From Azotimanducus sp963663145 (lineage in GTDB: Bacteria > Pseudomonadota > Gammaproteobacteria > Pseudomonadales > Azotimanducaceae): 64,000 bases of DNA. Each line of letters opens with the position of its first letter. Position 1 is the stretch's first letter. Location: assembly GCA_963663145.1 (NCBI GenBank), contig OY760134.1, positions 2,666,001 through 2,730,000 of the forward strand, given 5' to 3'. Below are positions 8,807 to 18,381 of the stretch, piece by piece. A program made the translations under genes and the position numbers. Below the pieces are notes generated by a model that worked only from the letters and a program-made list of their open reading frames with translations, was not told the DNA's origin and did no database searches.

Positions 8807-9619
8807 ATGGACATCGAGGCCGAAATGAACCGGCATGGTCGGGAGATCCGCGCCCAGGGTTACAGCATTTCTCAATGCCTCATATCGCCGAATCTCGTAA
8901 AACGAATCCGGGGCGACCTCGCACCCTATTTTCGTGTCGCACCCAAGGGTCGAAACGATTTCGAAGGCTTCAAGTCCCAGCGTCTCTATTCTCTGTTGAC
9001 CAAATCAAAGTGCCTCGCCAAGTTGGTTGAGCATCCGCTCATTCTCGGGCTGGCCGACCGCTTCTTACGCGAAGACTACTTGCTGACGGCCGCTGCGGCC
9101 GTGAGGATTCACCCAGGTGAAACCCCCCAAGGCTTTCATCGCGACGACAATCCGGCCAATGCCCCGGACTGGGGTTTTCGCGACATGTGGGGATTCTCGA
9201 CCATCTGGATGTTCGACGATTTCACTGAATCCAACGGCGCGACCGAGATCATTCCGGGCAGCCACAAGTGGCCCATGGAGCAGGCGCCGGAGCCTTCGCA
9301 AGCCGTGAAGGCCTGCGCACCGGCCGGATCGGTGCTGCTGTTCGCGGGCAATCTCCTGCATCGCAACGGACCGAGCTCGAAATCAATCAAGGACAAGACC
9401 CGCCTCGGCATCACCATTCAATACTCGCAACCATGGCTACGCACCATAGAGAATTTCACACTCGCCGTGCCGCCCGAGAAGGCCGCCCGGTTCAGCTCGA
9501 AGGTACAAGCACTGCTCGGCTACAGCGTCGACGCGCCGGGCTTCGTGGGATTCGTGGATGGCTTGCACCCAAAACGACTGATCAATCCGGCGTATATGGG
9601 AAGAAAGCAGCGGGCGTGA
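8807..9619 (+). CDS. Phytanoyl-CoA dioxygenase (PhyH) family oxygenase
   Basis: 270 residues from the ATG at 8807, which has no strong Shine-Dalgarno but is where family similarity begins; an in-frame extension to 8699 only reads through the preceding gene. The Fe(II)/2-oxoglutarate facial triad is visible: His111 and Asp113 in GFHRDDNPANAP, and His185 in LLHRNGPS. Arg199 is suitably placed for 2-oxoglutarate. EIIPGSHKWPM is a typical PhyH segment. The family hydroxylates diverse lipids and secondary metabolites. Being directly downstream of cfa suggests a lipid-related substrate, but that is inference. Confidence 0.85.
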   Translation: MDIEAEMNRHGREIRAQGYSISQCLISPNLVKRIRGDLAPYFRVAPKGRNDFEGFKSQRLYSLLTKSKCLAKLVEHPLILGLADRFLREDYLLTAAAAVRIHPGETPQGFHRDDNPANAPDWGFRDMWGFSTIWMFDDFTESNGATEIIPGSHKWPMEQAPEPSQAVKACAPAGSVLLFAGNLLHRNGPSSKSIKDKTRLGITIQYSQPWLRTIENFTLAVPPEKAARFSSKVQALLGYSVDAPGFVGFVDGLHPKRLINPAYMGRKQRA

Positions 9620-9721
9620 GGCCATCGAAGGCATGACGTAACGGACGCATTTGTCGTGGCGCTTCCTCAATGAAAGCCGTAGGGCTAACATGCGCACTGA
9701 AAACCAACCAAGAGAATTGCG

Positions 9722-10849
9722 ATGCAATCACCCATCTGCGAGATGCTCGGCATAGAGTTTCCATTGGTTGCCTTCACGCACTGTAGGGATGTGGCAGTGG
9801 CCGTTTCCAAGGCGGGCGGCATGGGTGTGCTGGGGGCGGCCGGTTTCACGCCCGAAGAGCTTGAGATCGAGCTCAATTGGATCGAAGACCATGTTGACGG
9901 CATGCCGTACGGTGTGGACCTGATTGCCCCCGCGACCTTGGCCACCACCGACGGTGCCTCGACAAGGGAACTCCATGAGATGGTGCCGGAGGGCCATCGC
10001 GAGTATGCCCTGGACGTGTTGGAGAAGTATCAGATCGACAGCTCGGACGTGTATCAAATGCAAGACACCACTGGGCGCGGATTTCTCAATGAAGAGCGTG
10101 CCAATAACGTCATCGACGTGGCCTTCTCCTATCCGATCAAACTGATTGCCAACGCACTCGGTGTACCGCCGAAGTACATGATCGAGATGGGCAAGCAACG
10201 CGGCGTGGCGACGGCGGCGCTGGTGGGTGCCAAGGAGCATGCGGTCAAGCAGGTCGCCGCAGGTGTCGATATTCTTGTGGTCGCAGGCACCGAGGCTGGC
10301 GGACACTGCGGCGAAGTGTCCACCATGGTGCTGGTACCTGAGGTGGTCAAGGCTGTCGAAGGATCAGACGTATCGATCTTGGCGGCGGGAGGCATAGTCA
10401 CCGGACGCCAAATGGCGGCCTGCATGGCGATGGGTGCGCATGGTGCCTGGACCGCCTCTATGTGGCTGACGACGGTGGAAGCCGAGACACCCATGCACAT
10501 CAAGGAAAAATACGTTGAGGCCACTTCTCGCGAAACGGTTCGGTCCAAGGCGCGCACCGGAAAGTACTCGCGTCAACTCAGGTCTCCCTGGACGGATGCC
10601 TGGGAATCGGAGGCTTCGCCCGAATCCCTGCCCATGCCTCTACAGTCCTATGTGAGCGAACCGCCACTCTCGCGGGTTGCCAAACTGGCGGAAGCTGGGC
10701 ATGAAGGTGCTCGTCAGCTTGCGACCTATTTCGTCGGCCAAGGCGTGGGGCTGATGAACAACATTCAATCCGCGCGCGATGTGATGCGCGAGTTTATGGA
10801 GGACTACCTCGAGGCGGTGGAACGCTTGAGCGGCGCGGTGGACGATTAG
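9722..10849 (+). CDS. Nitronate monooxygenase-like FMN protein
   Basis: 375 residues of the 2-nitropropane dioxygenase/nitronate monooxygenase TIM-barrel family. Landmarks are the N-terminal PICEMLGIEFPLV, the GGMGVLGAAGFTPEEL loop, GVDILVVAGTEAGGHCGEVS near residues 183-202 and ILAAGGIVTGRQMAACMAMG, which binds FMN phosphate. The C-terminus is extended and helical. Members oxidise nitronates or act as enoyl reductase-like flavoproteins, so the substrate is not certain. It stands alone, about 100 bases after the PhyH gene. Confidence 0.83.
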   Translation: MQSPICEMLGIEFPLVAFTHCRDVAVAVSKAGGMGVLGAAGFTPEELEIELNWIEDHVDGMPYGVDLIAPATLATTDGASTRELHEMVPEGHREYALDVLEKYQIDSSDVYQMQDTTGRGFLNEERANNVIDVAFSYPIKLIANALGVPPKYMIEMGKQRGVATAALVGAKEHAVKQVAAGVDILVVAGTEAGGHCGEVSTMVLVPEVVKAVEGSDVSILAAGGIVTGRQMAACMAMGAHGAWTASMWLTTVEAETPMHIKEKYVEATSRETVRSKARTGKYSRQLRSPWTDAWESEASPESLPMPLQSYVSEPPLSRVAKLAEAGHEGARQLATYFVGQGVGLMNNIQSARDVMREFMEDYLEAVERLSGAVDD

Positions 10850-11179
10850 GGGGTTTCGATCCTGTCAATTAACAAGGTCCGCAAAGGCCTTCTCGCCAGT
10901 TACGTTTGTACCGCGGTGTTCGACTACATGTTCAGCCGCTCGGTGAACCAAGTCGCACTCTTGGTTCGCTAGCGCGCATATTGCACCAGTTTGCGGGCTA
11001 GGTGCTGAGCACGTCAAACTACCCCAACACCTGCTCTGCCCGCGACACCTGCCCGGGATCAACGCGTCAGCGCGTCCCGCAGTTCAACGAGCGCCGACTT
11101 GTGGCGCTTGTAGCGGGACTTCGGCAGGAGTATTGCGGTTATTCGGCGCTCGCGCTGATGGCCCGAGAATCGAGGTTTT
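10850..11179 (+). other. Intergenic region without a supported gene
   Basis: About 330 bases between the nitronate monooxygenase-like gene and the next palindrome. Open frames on the minus strand are short, lack ribosome-binding sites and resemble no family that I recognise. Decayed coding sequence is possible but cannot be shown. Confidence 0.5.
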
Positions 11180-11220
11180 ATCCTTGCAAATTGTAAATTT
11201 CTGTTTCAAAATGCAAGGAT
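11180..11220. promoter_or_regulatory. Inverted repeat overlapping the start codon of the DUF4143 ATPase
   Basis: ATCCTTGCA at 11180-11188 is repeated inverted as TGCAAGGAT at 11212-11220, and its last two bases are the first two bases of the ATG start codon. The arms can be extended to 14 bases with two mismatches. There is no Shine-Dalgarno, so the transcript may be leaderless or structured. A repressor site or RNA hairpin is inferred. Similar arrangements occur at 27058-27095 and 55637-55700. Confidence 0.6.
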
Positions 11221-12388
11221 GATTGAGCGGCGAGTCAAGCAACAGGTAAAAGAGGCGCTGGGTCGACAGGCAGCGGTCGCCTTAATCGGCCCGCGTCAGG
11301 TCGGCAAAACAACCTTGGCGTATGAACTGTGCCGGGAGAGGGATGCGCTGTACCTAGACTTGGAGGACAGCAATGATCGCGAAAAGCTGTCAGAACCGGC
11401 GTTATTCCTAGATCAGTTTGAGGACAAGCTGGTAGTCTTAGATGAGATCCACCGCGTACCAGAGATTTTCCAGAGCTTACGCGGCATTATCGATAGGGGT
11501 CGTCGCAAAGGGTTACGAACCGGACGGTTTCTTATTCTCGGTTCGGCATCTATTGACCTTTTGAGACAGTCCGGTGAGTCTTTGGCGGGACGTATCGAGT
11601 ATGTCGATTTGTGCCCTTTGGATGCCACGGAAGTCGCAGATGCGGACAATGGCATGCATCACCTCTGGATGCGAGGCGGGTTCCCGGATAGCTACTTGGC
11701 AAAGTCCAACGCGGACAGCTTCAGGCTTAGAAAGAGCTTTATCCGGACTTATCTGGAACGCGACGTCTCTCAGTTCGGTCCGCGCATCCCCGCTGAGACC
11801 TTGGAGAGATTGTGGAAGATGTTGTCGCATGGACAGGGTTCACTGCTAAATGCCTCCGGCTTGGCAACGGCCTTGTCCCTGTCAACGCCGACTGTGACCA
11901 AGTACATCGATTTGCTGGTTGATCTGCTATTGGTGCGTCGGCTGCGACCCTATTGCGCCAACATCGGTAAACGCTTGGTGAAGTCTCCAAGGGTATACGT
12001 GAGGGACAGTGGACTGGTGCATGCCTTGCTTGATATCCAGGACTACAACCAGCTCTCGGGACACCCGGTGGTCGGTGCGAGCTGGGAAGGGTTCGTTATA
12101 GAGAATCTGCTATCGGTCGTCGGGCACAGCACACTCGCCAGCTTTTACCGCACGTCTGCAGGGGCCGAACTTGATCTGGTCCTGGAATTTCCGGGCACTT
12201 CCGAAATATGGGCCGTGGAGGTGAAGAGAGCCTCATCCGCAAAACTGAAGAAGGGCTTCTATCATGCTTGCGAAGACATACAGCCCCATAGGTGTTTTGT
12301 GGTCTATGCCGGAGATGAAAGGTATCCGGTTTCGGAGAACGTGGAAGCAATAGGCTTGGCAGAGATGGCGAAGCTGCTTTGTTCCTGA
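11219..12388 (+). CDS. AAA-type ATPase with C-terminal DUF4143 domain
   Basis: 389 residues. Walker A is GPRQVGKTT (residues 24-32) and Walker B is LVVLDEIHRVP (about 70-80). A sensor-like LILGSAS follows, and then the DUF4143 region, whose final third includes the nuclease-like ELDLVLEF and WAVEVKRASSAKL segments seen in this family. Function in the family is poorly defined; members are scattered, often orphan, and sometimes linked with defence or TA loci. The start overlaps an inverted repeat and has no ribosome-binding site. A paralogue from the same broad family lies at 54454-55635. Confidence 0.88.
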   Translation: MIERRVKQQVKEALGRQAAVALIGPRQVGKTTLAYELCRERDALYLDLEDSNDREKLSEPALFLDQFEDKLVVLDEIHRVPEIFQSLRGIIDRGRRKGLRTGRFLILGSASIDLLRQSGESLAGRIEYVDLCPLDATEVADADNGMHHLWMRGGFPDSYLAKSNADSFRLRKSFIRTYLERDVSQFGPRIPAETLERLWKMLSHGQGSLLNASGLATALSLSTPTVTKYIDLLVDLLLVRRLRPYCANIGKRLVKSPRVYVRDSGLVHALLDIQDYNQLSGHPVVGASWEGFVIENLLSVVGHSTLASFYRTSAGAELDLVLEFPGTSEIWAVEVKRASSAKLKKGFYHACEDIQPHRCFVVYAGDERYPVSENVEAIGLAEMAKLLCS

Positions 12389-12489
12389 TAAGAACCCAGT
12401 GCCCCCGCGCTCCTGCTGCGCTTGTTTTTTTCGACTTTGCTCCAACGGGAGCGTTTTTCCGCTTATTCGCTCGACGGACGCCGGTCTAG

Positions 12490-13270
12490 CCGGCTCCAAC
12501 ATTCGTGCCCGTCGCAGGCTCGGCGGGTTGAGACTCGAATCCGCGATAGCCGTCCGCAACGACGTCTTCGCAGGTCATCCGATAGGCTCCCACACCACCG
12601 ACGTAGGGCATGAACATCTGTGGCTTGCCCTCAACATTGGCACCTAAGTACCAAGACCCTCCCTTGGGATATAGAGTGGTATTGGCCAGCCGGGCCACCT
12701 CGGCGGCCCACGCACTAGAATGCCGGTCATGGCATCAAGTCCGGTGGCTTGGACCAGATCGTCCAATTCAACGAAACGGTCCGTCAGCCGCACCCCTCGG
12801 GCTCGATGGATGTGACTGGGGTCTTTCTCAAATCCATCAGACTGACGTTGGGGCGGTTGTAGGTGGCATAGTGGTCCGTGTCCACGCAAATGCGCTTGGT
12901 GCCAATGCGTTGGGTCCTCCGGCAGGGCGTTTCCGCCGTTACCGGATCCTTGACGATAAAGCGGACCCTGAAGCAAAACGCAATCTTGGCTACGGTGTAT
13001 TTCGTCATTTTTATCAAGACGTTGCATGCGAACGAGAGCGGACTGGTGCAATATGCGGGCTAGAGACTAGGTAGATGCGATTCGAGCGGAGTGGACAGAC
13101 AGCCAGTGGCCATGATGAAAATGGCGTTCGGGACTCATCGCCCTTATCAGTGCGCACCTGCCACAGACATTCGGCCTCGTCGAAGTGGGTGGACTCGACA
13201 CGCCGATGCAATGGCTCATCAGTCGCGGATGACTCCCCTCTCTCATGGAACAAAATTACATCGCAGACTA
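12490..13270 (-). pseudogene. Decayed flavin-dependent Baeyer-Villiger monooxygenase
   Basis: Pieces of one family appear in order on the minus strand but in different frames. Near 13100-13260 is a segment with ATDEPLHRRVESTHFDEAEC and LWQVRTDKGD. Around 12784-13017 is RVRFIVKDPVTAE followed by ICVDTDHYATYNRPNVSLMD and LRKTPV. Next comes FVELDDLVQATGLDAMTG in another frame. The C-terminal end is SWYLGANVEGKPQMFMPYVG at about 12530-12670. A large central section is missing. Together these match FAD/NADPH Baeyer-Villiger monooxygenases, interrupted by frameshifts and deletions. The rest of the 12389-13479 gap shows no intact gene. Confidence 0.75.
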
Positions 13271-13479
13271 AAGATGGCGAAAACCCCCATGATAGGAAGT
13301 GTCCCCTCTCCTTCGCTCGCTTGCTCACAGGCTTGCTGTCGAGTCGCATCTGGATTCAACTACTTGTCACAATGACAAAGTACGACCATCACTCTGGTAT
13401 GTTTGAGGCACTAGAGCGCATCCCTCGACGAAAATAGAGAACTTACCCTCGAAGCCATGCGAACAAACGGGAGCTATTC

Positions 13480-14262
13480 ATGGATAAAGAAAACATCGTG
13501 CTGTATGAGATTGATGGGCATGTGGCTACAGTCACGCTCAACCGCCCAGCGCAACGCAACGCACTATTAATCGAATCTTTCCAACGGCTCACTCAGATTT
13601 GGCGGGAGATTGACCACAACCCACAAGTGCGGGTCGCCATTCTCACGGGCAGTGATTGTGGCACTTTTTGCGCCGGAGCAGACCTCAAACAGATGGCGGC
13701 AATTAGGGCAGAGGGCAGTGACTACCTGAAGGAGATGAAGAAAGTTGACCAGTTCGACATGAGAAAGCTCGGCAAACCAGTGATCGCCGCCATCAATGGT
13801 TTTGCCCCAGCAGGAGGGATGAGTCTGGCCCTCAACTGCGATTTACGAGTTGCGGTTCAGGGCACACAACTGGGGATTACCGAAGTTCACCGCGGTCGAG
13901 GTTCTCCTTGGGCGATGCCGCTCTTGTGGCAAATGCCGCAGGCATTGCTGTCTGAACTGACCCTTGTCGGGGATCTCATGCCGGTGGAACGATTTCATGA
14001 GGTCGGATTCGTCAATTACCTTGAACCGGATGTACCCAGTCTCATGGCACGCGCCCGGGCGCTTGCGGATCGAATTGCCGAGGCGGCGCCGCTTTCGGTG
14101 GAAGCCGCGAAGCGAAGCGCCGTTGCGGCCATGGACCTCGTGATGGAAACCGCGTTGAAGCAAGCCGATCAATTGCATGAGAAGGCCTATGCGAGCGAGG
14201 ATGCAGCGGAAGGGCCTCGCGCATTCGCAGAAAAACGGGCACCTGTTTGGAAAGGTCGCTGA
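13480..14262 (+). CDS. Enoyl-CoA hydratase/isomerase (crotonase) family protein
   Basis: 260 residues, the usual crotonase length. Oxyanion-hole segments are CGTFCAGADLKQMAA (about residues 64-78) and INGFAPAGGMSLALNCDLRV (about 107-126). A typical helical C-terminus ends ...GPRAFAEKRAPVWKGR. The family catalyses hydration, isomerisation or related chemistry on CoA esters in the cytoplasm. At the position of the usual second glutamate the segment reads TEVHRGRGSPWAM, so activity may differ from a standard hydratase. It stands alone upstream of ileS. A paralogue with a similar C-terminus is at 55769-56572. Confidence 0.88.
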   Translation: MDKENIVLYEIDGHVATVTLNRPAQRNALLIESFQRLTQIWREIDHNPQVRVAILTGSDCGTFCAGADLKQMAAIRAEGSDYLKEMKKVDQFDMRKLGKPVIAAINGFAPAGGMSLALNCDLRVAVQGTQLGITEVHRGRGSPWAMPLLWQMPQALLSELTLVGDLMPVERFHEVGFVNYLEPDVPSLMARARALADRIAEAAPLSVEAAKRSAVAAMDLVMETALKQADQLHEKAYASEDAAEGPRAFAEKRAPVWKGR

Positions 14263-14356
14263 TGACCCAGAGGGCATAGCGAGTTATTCCTCCAAATCCT
14301 CCTTGATATAATTAACTGTTTCCCCTTTTCGTTGCTCGTGCCACGCGCTTTTGGCC

Positions 14357-17300
14357 ATGAATTCTGTCGATTCGACGCAACAATCCTCCCAGCAGTCCTT
14401 TTCCTTTGTGGAAATGGAGCATCAGGTGCTCTCGTTCTGGGAGAAGCGTCATATCTTCCAGCAAACCCTTGACGCCACCTCGGGCAAGAAACCCTACATC
14501 TTCTACGACGGCCCGCCCTTCGCAACTGGCCTGCCGCACCATGGGCACCTGGTCTGCTCAACCATCAAGGACGTGATTCCGAGGTATTTCACCATGATCG
14601 GCCGTCACGTCAGCCGGCGTTGGGGCTGGGACTGTCATGGTCTACCCATAGAACACGAGATCGATAAGCGGCTGGGCATGAGCGTGGGAGAGGCCGTCGA
14701 CACGCTGGGCGTCAAGGGTTACAACGATGAATGCCGCTCCATCGTTCAACGTTACGCGGCGGAGTGGCAAAAGACCATCACCCGCATGGGTCGCTGGGTC
14801 GACTTTGACCACGACTACAAGACCATGGAACCCTGGTACATGGAATCCGTCTGGTGGGTGTTCAAGCAGCTTTGGGACAAGGGCTACATCTACGAAGGGG
14901 TCAAGGTCATGCCGATCAGCACCGCATTAGGCACGGTGCTGGCCAACTTCGAGGCCAATCAGGACTATCGGGACGTCGAAGATCCTGCGATCACGGTGCT
15001 ATTTCCGATCAATGGGAGTGACGAATACCTGTCGGTCTGGACGACCACGCCTTGGACCATCCCTTCGAATCTCGCCATCTGCGTGGCCAAGCAGATGCGC
15101 TATGCGCTGGTGCTGGACAAGAAGAGCAACAAGAAGATCTGGATGGCTGAATCGCGCGTGAAGGCCTATGCGAAGAACCACGACTTGGAAGTGCTTCGCT
15201 ATTGCTTGGGCGAAGAATTGGTAGGCAAGACTTACACGCCCGTGTTTCCCTACTTTGCCGAAGAGCGCGAGCATGGCGCGTTTCGTGTGGTGGAGGACGA
15301 CTATGTCACCGACCACGAGGGGACGGGTTTGGTGCACCAAGCCCCCGCTTTTGGTGAAGATGATTTTCGCATCTTGAAGCGTGAAGGCATAGAGGCCTTT
15401 GCTTGCCCGGTATCCATGCAAGGCGAGTTCACCGAGGAAGTCACCGACTTCGCGGGCCGGCACGTCAAGGATGCCGATGCCGGCATCATCAAATACCTGA
15501 AGAGCCGCGGAGTGCTGTTCGAGCGCACTACGCTACATCATGCCTATCCCTTCTGCTATCGCTCCGAAACCCCACTCATCTACCGCGCGATTCCTTCTTG
15601 GTATGTGCGCGTCACCGAGTTTCGGGATGCCTTGGTGAAGGCCAACACACATGTTCGTTGGGTGCCCGGCCATATCAAGGAGGGCCGCTTCGGAAACTGG
15701 CTCAAGGACGCCAATGATTGGGCTGTGTCACGAAACAGGGTCTGGGGAACCCCTCTTCCCATCTGGCGCAACGATGTCACCGGAGACACCATCTGCGTCG
15801 GTTCCATCGATGAACTTGCCGAACTCACGGGGGTTCGCCTTGATGATTTGCACCGCGAGCACGTCGACCCGCTCACCTTCAAGCGAGACGGGGAAGAAGG
15901 CACCTACAGACGAATCGAAGAGGTGCTCGACTGCTGGTTCGAATCAGGCTCCATGCCCTATGCGCAGCTTCACTATCCATTCGAGAACAAGTCCGTCTTC
16001 AGGTCGGGGTTTCCGGCCGAGTTCATTGCCGAGGGGCTCGATCAAACCCGTGGCTGGTTCTACACACTCATGGTGCTGAGCGCGGGCGTCTTCGACAAGC
16101 CAGCATTTCGCAACGTGGTGGTGAATGGTCTGGTGCTGGCCAAAGATGGCTCGAAGATGTCCAAAAGCAAGGAAAATTTCACGCCTCCGGACAATCTCAT
16201 GGAGACCTACGGGGCGGACGCCCTGCGGCTCTATCTGATCAATTCGCCATTGGTGCGAGGTGAGGAACAGAGGTTCGAGGACGACGGCGTTCGTGACATG
16301 GTGCGCCGTGCCCTGCTGCCTTGGTACAACGCCTTCGCCTTCCTGCAAACCTATGCCCAAGTCGACGGTTGGTCCCCGGAAAAAGGCGTGCATCTTGGGA
16401 ACAACAACCTTGATCGCTGGATTCTCTCTCGACTGCAAACACTGAAGCGCTCAATCGCCAAGGAAATGGCTCGCTATCGGCTCTATTCCGTAGTGCCAAA
16501 GCTATTCGAGTTCATTGGCGACCTGACCAACTGGTACATACGCCTGAATCGCCCAAGATTCTGGACAAGCGACTTGGACAGCGACAAGATCGCTGCCTTC
16601 AGCACCCTGTACAGGGCGGTGCATGAACTCAGCATCGCGATGGCGCCCTTCGCGCCCTTTCTGGCCGAGCACCTGTATCGCGAGCTTGCCTCGCTCGATG
16701 GCGCTTCTCCGGAACCAGAGAGCGTACATCTTTGCGCCTATCCGGAGGCGGATGATTCGCTCGTGGATGAGTCCCTCGAAGCGGCCGTAGACCGCATGCG
16801 AAAGATCATCCTGCTTGGCCGCCGTCAACGTGAACAGGCGGGAATCGGCTTGCGTACGCCTCTGCGAGAAGTGCGCATCATTCATAGCAACGCCGCGCTA
16901 CTTGACGATGTCGCCTTGCTCGAACCCTACATCGCCAAGGAACTGAATGTGAAATCGGTTGTCTATGACAGCGATGAAGCGTCTTACGTGCGACTGTACG
17001 CCAAACCCAACTTCTCCTTGCTCGGGCGCCGTCTTGGTCGGCAGGTTGGCGATCTCGCGCGCGAACTCAAGGGATTATCGAGAGAGGCACTGAGCGAATT
17101 CGAAGAGCAGGGAGAAATCGAGCTCCTTGGAGCAGTGTTCAGCGGCGATGAGATCCAGGTGTTTCGCGAACCCGTGCCGGAGACAGGTGCCGAGTCTGAT
17201 CGACTCATCACCGTGGCGCTCGATTGCACACTTGACGATGCGCTCAGGAGCGAGGGCAAGGCGCGCGAGATAGTGAATCGAGTCCAGCGCGCGCGCAAGG

Positions 17301-17518
17301 CGCTCGACCTCGCGGTCACCGACCGGATTCACATCACCTACGAGGGCGACGCCGCTCTGCAAGATTGTATGGAGAACTTCCGCGACTATATCGCCGGTGA
17401 AACCTTGGCGCTTGAGATAAAGGCGGGAGAAGTAGGCGAGGACGGTGTGTGCGCTGAGATAGAGGACGCGAGCTTGCGCTTCTCGATCAAAAAAAAGGTG
17501 GCTCAAGATCGGACCTGA
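14357..17518 (+). CDS. ileS: Isoleucyl-tRNA synthetase, eukaryote-like (type 2)
   Basis: 1053 residues from the ATG at 14357; a TTG two codons earlier is possible. The Rossmann domain has the HxGH signature as HHGH inside FATGLPHHGHLVCSTIKD, the RWGWDCHGLPIEHEID block, a long CP1 editing domain (VWTTTPWTIPSN, TGLVHQAPAFGEDDF) and KMSKS near residues 598-602. An anticodon-binding domain and C-terminal extension follow. The wording around HxGH and after KMSKS matches the eukaryote-like IleRS class found in some bacteria rather than the E. coli class. It is not next to lspA, the usual neighbour of type 1 ileS in Gammaproteobacteria. The class is known for lower mupirocin sensitivity; whether a type 1 copy also exists cannot be seen here. 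Confidence 0.93.
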   Translation: MNSVDSTQQSSQQSFSFVEMEHQVLSFWEKRHIFQQTLDATSGKKPYIFYDGPPFATGLPHHGHLVCSTIKDVIPRYFTMIGRHVSRRWGWDCHGLPIEHEIDKRLGMSVGEAVDTLGVKGYNDECRSIVQRYAAEWQKTITRMGRWVDFDHDYKTMEPWYMESVWWVFKQLWDKGYIYEGVKVMPISTALGTVLANFEANQDYRDVEDPAITVLFPINGSDEYLSVWTTTPWTIPSNLAICVAKQMRYALVLDKKSNKKIWMAESRVKAYAKNHDLEVLRYCLGEELVGKTYTPVFPYFAEEREHGAFRVVEDDYVTDHEGTGLVHQAPAFGEDDFRILKREGIEAFACPVSMQGEFTEEVTDFAGRHVKDADAGIIKYLKSRGVLFERTTLHHAYPFCYRSETPLIYRAIPSWYVRVTEFRDALVKANTHVRWVPGHIKEGRFGNWLKDANDWAVSRNRVWGTPLPIWRNDVTGDTICVGSIDELAELTGVRLDDLHREHVDPLTFKRDGEEGTYRRIEEVLDCWFESGSMPYAQLHYPFENKSVFRSGFPAEFIAEGLDQTRGWFYTLMVLSAGVFDKPAFRNVVVNGLVLAKDGSKMSKSKENFTPPDNLMETYGADALRLYLINSPLVRGEEQRFEDDGVRDMVRRALLPWYNAFAFLQTYAQVDGWSPEKGVHLGNNNLDRWILSRLQTLKRSIAKEMARYRLYSVVPKLFEFIGDLTNWYIRLNRPRFWTSDLDSDKIAAFSTLYRAVHELSIAMAPFAPFLAEHLYRELASLDGASPEPESVHLCAYPEADDSLVDESLEAAVDRMRKIILLGRRQREQAGIGLRTPLREVRIIHSNAALLDDVALLEPYIAKELNVKSVVYDSDEASYVRLYAKPNFSLLGRRLGRQVGDLARELKGLSREALSEFEEQGEIELLGAVFSGDEIQVFREPVPETGAESDRLITVALDCTLDDALRSEGKAREIVNRVQRARKALDLAVTDRIHITYEGDAALQDCMENFRDYIAGETLALEIKAGEVGEDGVCAEIEDASLRFSIKKKVAQDRT

Positions 17519-17528
17519 GGGTACTCTG

Positions 17529-18188
17529 ATTAAGTTCTCAAAGCGCAGAGTCGTAGGTGCTGGGTTTGGGCGCACCGGTACGCTCTCGCTCAAGCTTGCT
17601 CTGGAGCGGCTTGGGCTGGGCAAGTGCTACCACATGTTTGAATTGAAAGAGCCACATGTTGCGCTATGGCAGCGAGCTTGGGACGAGGCCGCCGGTCCTG
17701 AATTTCCCTAGGAAAACATACTTTCGGATTACACCTGTGTCGTCGATTGGCCGGCCTGCCAGTTTTGGCGACCCCTCTTGGCACGCTACCAAGACGCAAA
17801 GTGCGTGCTCTCGGTGCGCGACCCCTCAAGCTGGTATGAAAGTACCCGCAAAACCATCTATGAGGCTTCGAAAAAGCTCAAGCAAATCGAAGACCCAGCG
17901 CGCCAAGCACACGCCCGAATGGTCTATTCCATTATCTGGGATGGCGTCTTCGAAGGAAGATTCGAGGAGCGCAGCTTCGCTTTGCAGAAGTTTGAAGAGC
18001 ACATCCAAAAAGTCACGAACAAGGTTCCAGCCCATCGATTGCTCAAGTTCGACGTCAAAGAGGGCTGGGAACCGCTGTGCCGATTCCTCTCAGTCGAGAT
18101 TCCCGACGAGCCCTTTCCCAGCGAGAACAACCCGGAGGATTTCGCGCGGAGAGTCAAGGGGAACAAAAAGGTATATCCAGACCGCTAA
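17529..18188 (+). pseudogene. P-loop sulfotransferase-like gene interrupted by an amber codon
   Basis: One continuous frame carries VVGAGFGRTGTLSLKLALER (the sulfotransferase P-loop for PAPS), then GKCYHMFELKEPHVALWQRA. An in-frame TAG follows at about 17709-17711, then SDYTCVVDWPACQFWRPLLA, RYQDAKCVLSVRDPSSWYES and the rest of the family to a natural TAA at 18186-18188. No ATG precedes the P-loop; CTG at 17529 is the nearest initiator-like codon. Only the amber codon interrupts the family sequence, so the lesion looks recent. An internal ATG at 17778 could start a truncated product lacking the P-loop. The gene follows ileS by about 10 bases. Confidence 0.78.
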
Positions 18189-18202
18189 CGCCTAGGTTCC
18201 CA

Positions 18203-18308
18203 GCGGGCCGGGCAGGTCACTCGGCCCATCCATGGGCCGAGCCCTGCGGGCGACCGGGCTGGCGCCCGTTCGTGGACTTTTGCTCCTGCAAAAACCTCCG
18301 GCCCCTAC
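18203..18308 (+). repeat. 106-bp repeat, left copy
   Basis: It is 104/106 identical to the inverted copy at 19441-19546. It contains an internal hairpin with TCGGCCCAT paired to ATGGGCCGA around two bases, and it ends with CTCCGGCCCCTAC. It carries no gene. Confidence 0.85.
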
Positions 18309-18343
18309 AAGAGAATGGTCAGCGGAGTTGACGGTCGGCAGTA

Positions 18344-18366
18344 TTGTCCCTATATTGCAGGGACAA
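18344..18366. promoter_or_regulatory. Probable operator of the GNAT TA pair
   Basis: A perfect inverted repeat, TTGTCCCT - 7 bases - AGGGACAA, lies 15 bases upstream of the antitoxin GTG. Ribbon-helix-helix antitoxins of the DUF1778 type bind such palindromes to autoregulate. The role is inferred from position. Confidence 0.6.
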
Positions 18367-18381
18367 CATTGAGGACAGCAA

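Noticed and set aside
10865..11062. Short minus-strand frame in the gap after the nitronate monooxygenase gene
   Set aside because: No family could be assigned and there is no ribosome-binding site; it may be decayed sequence but this cannot be shown.
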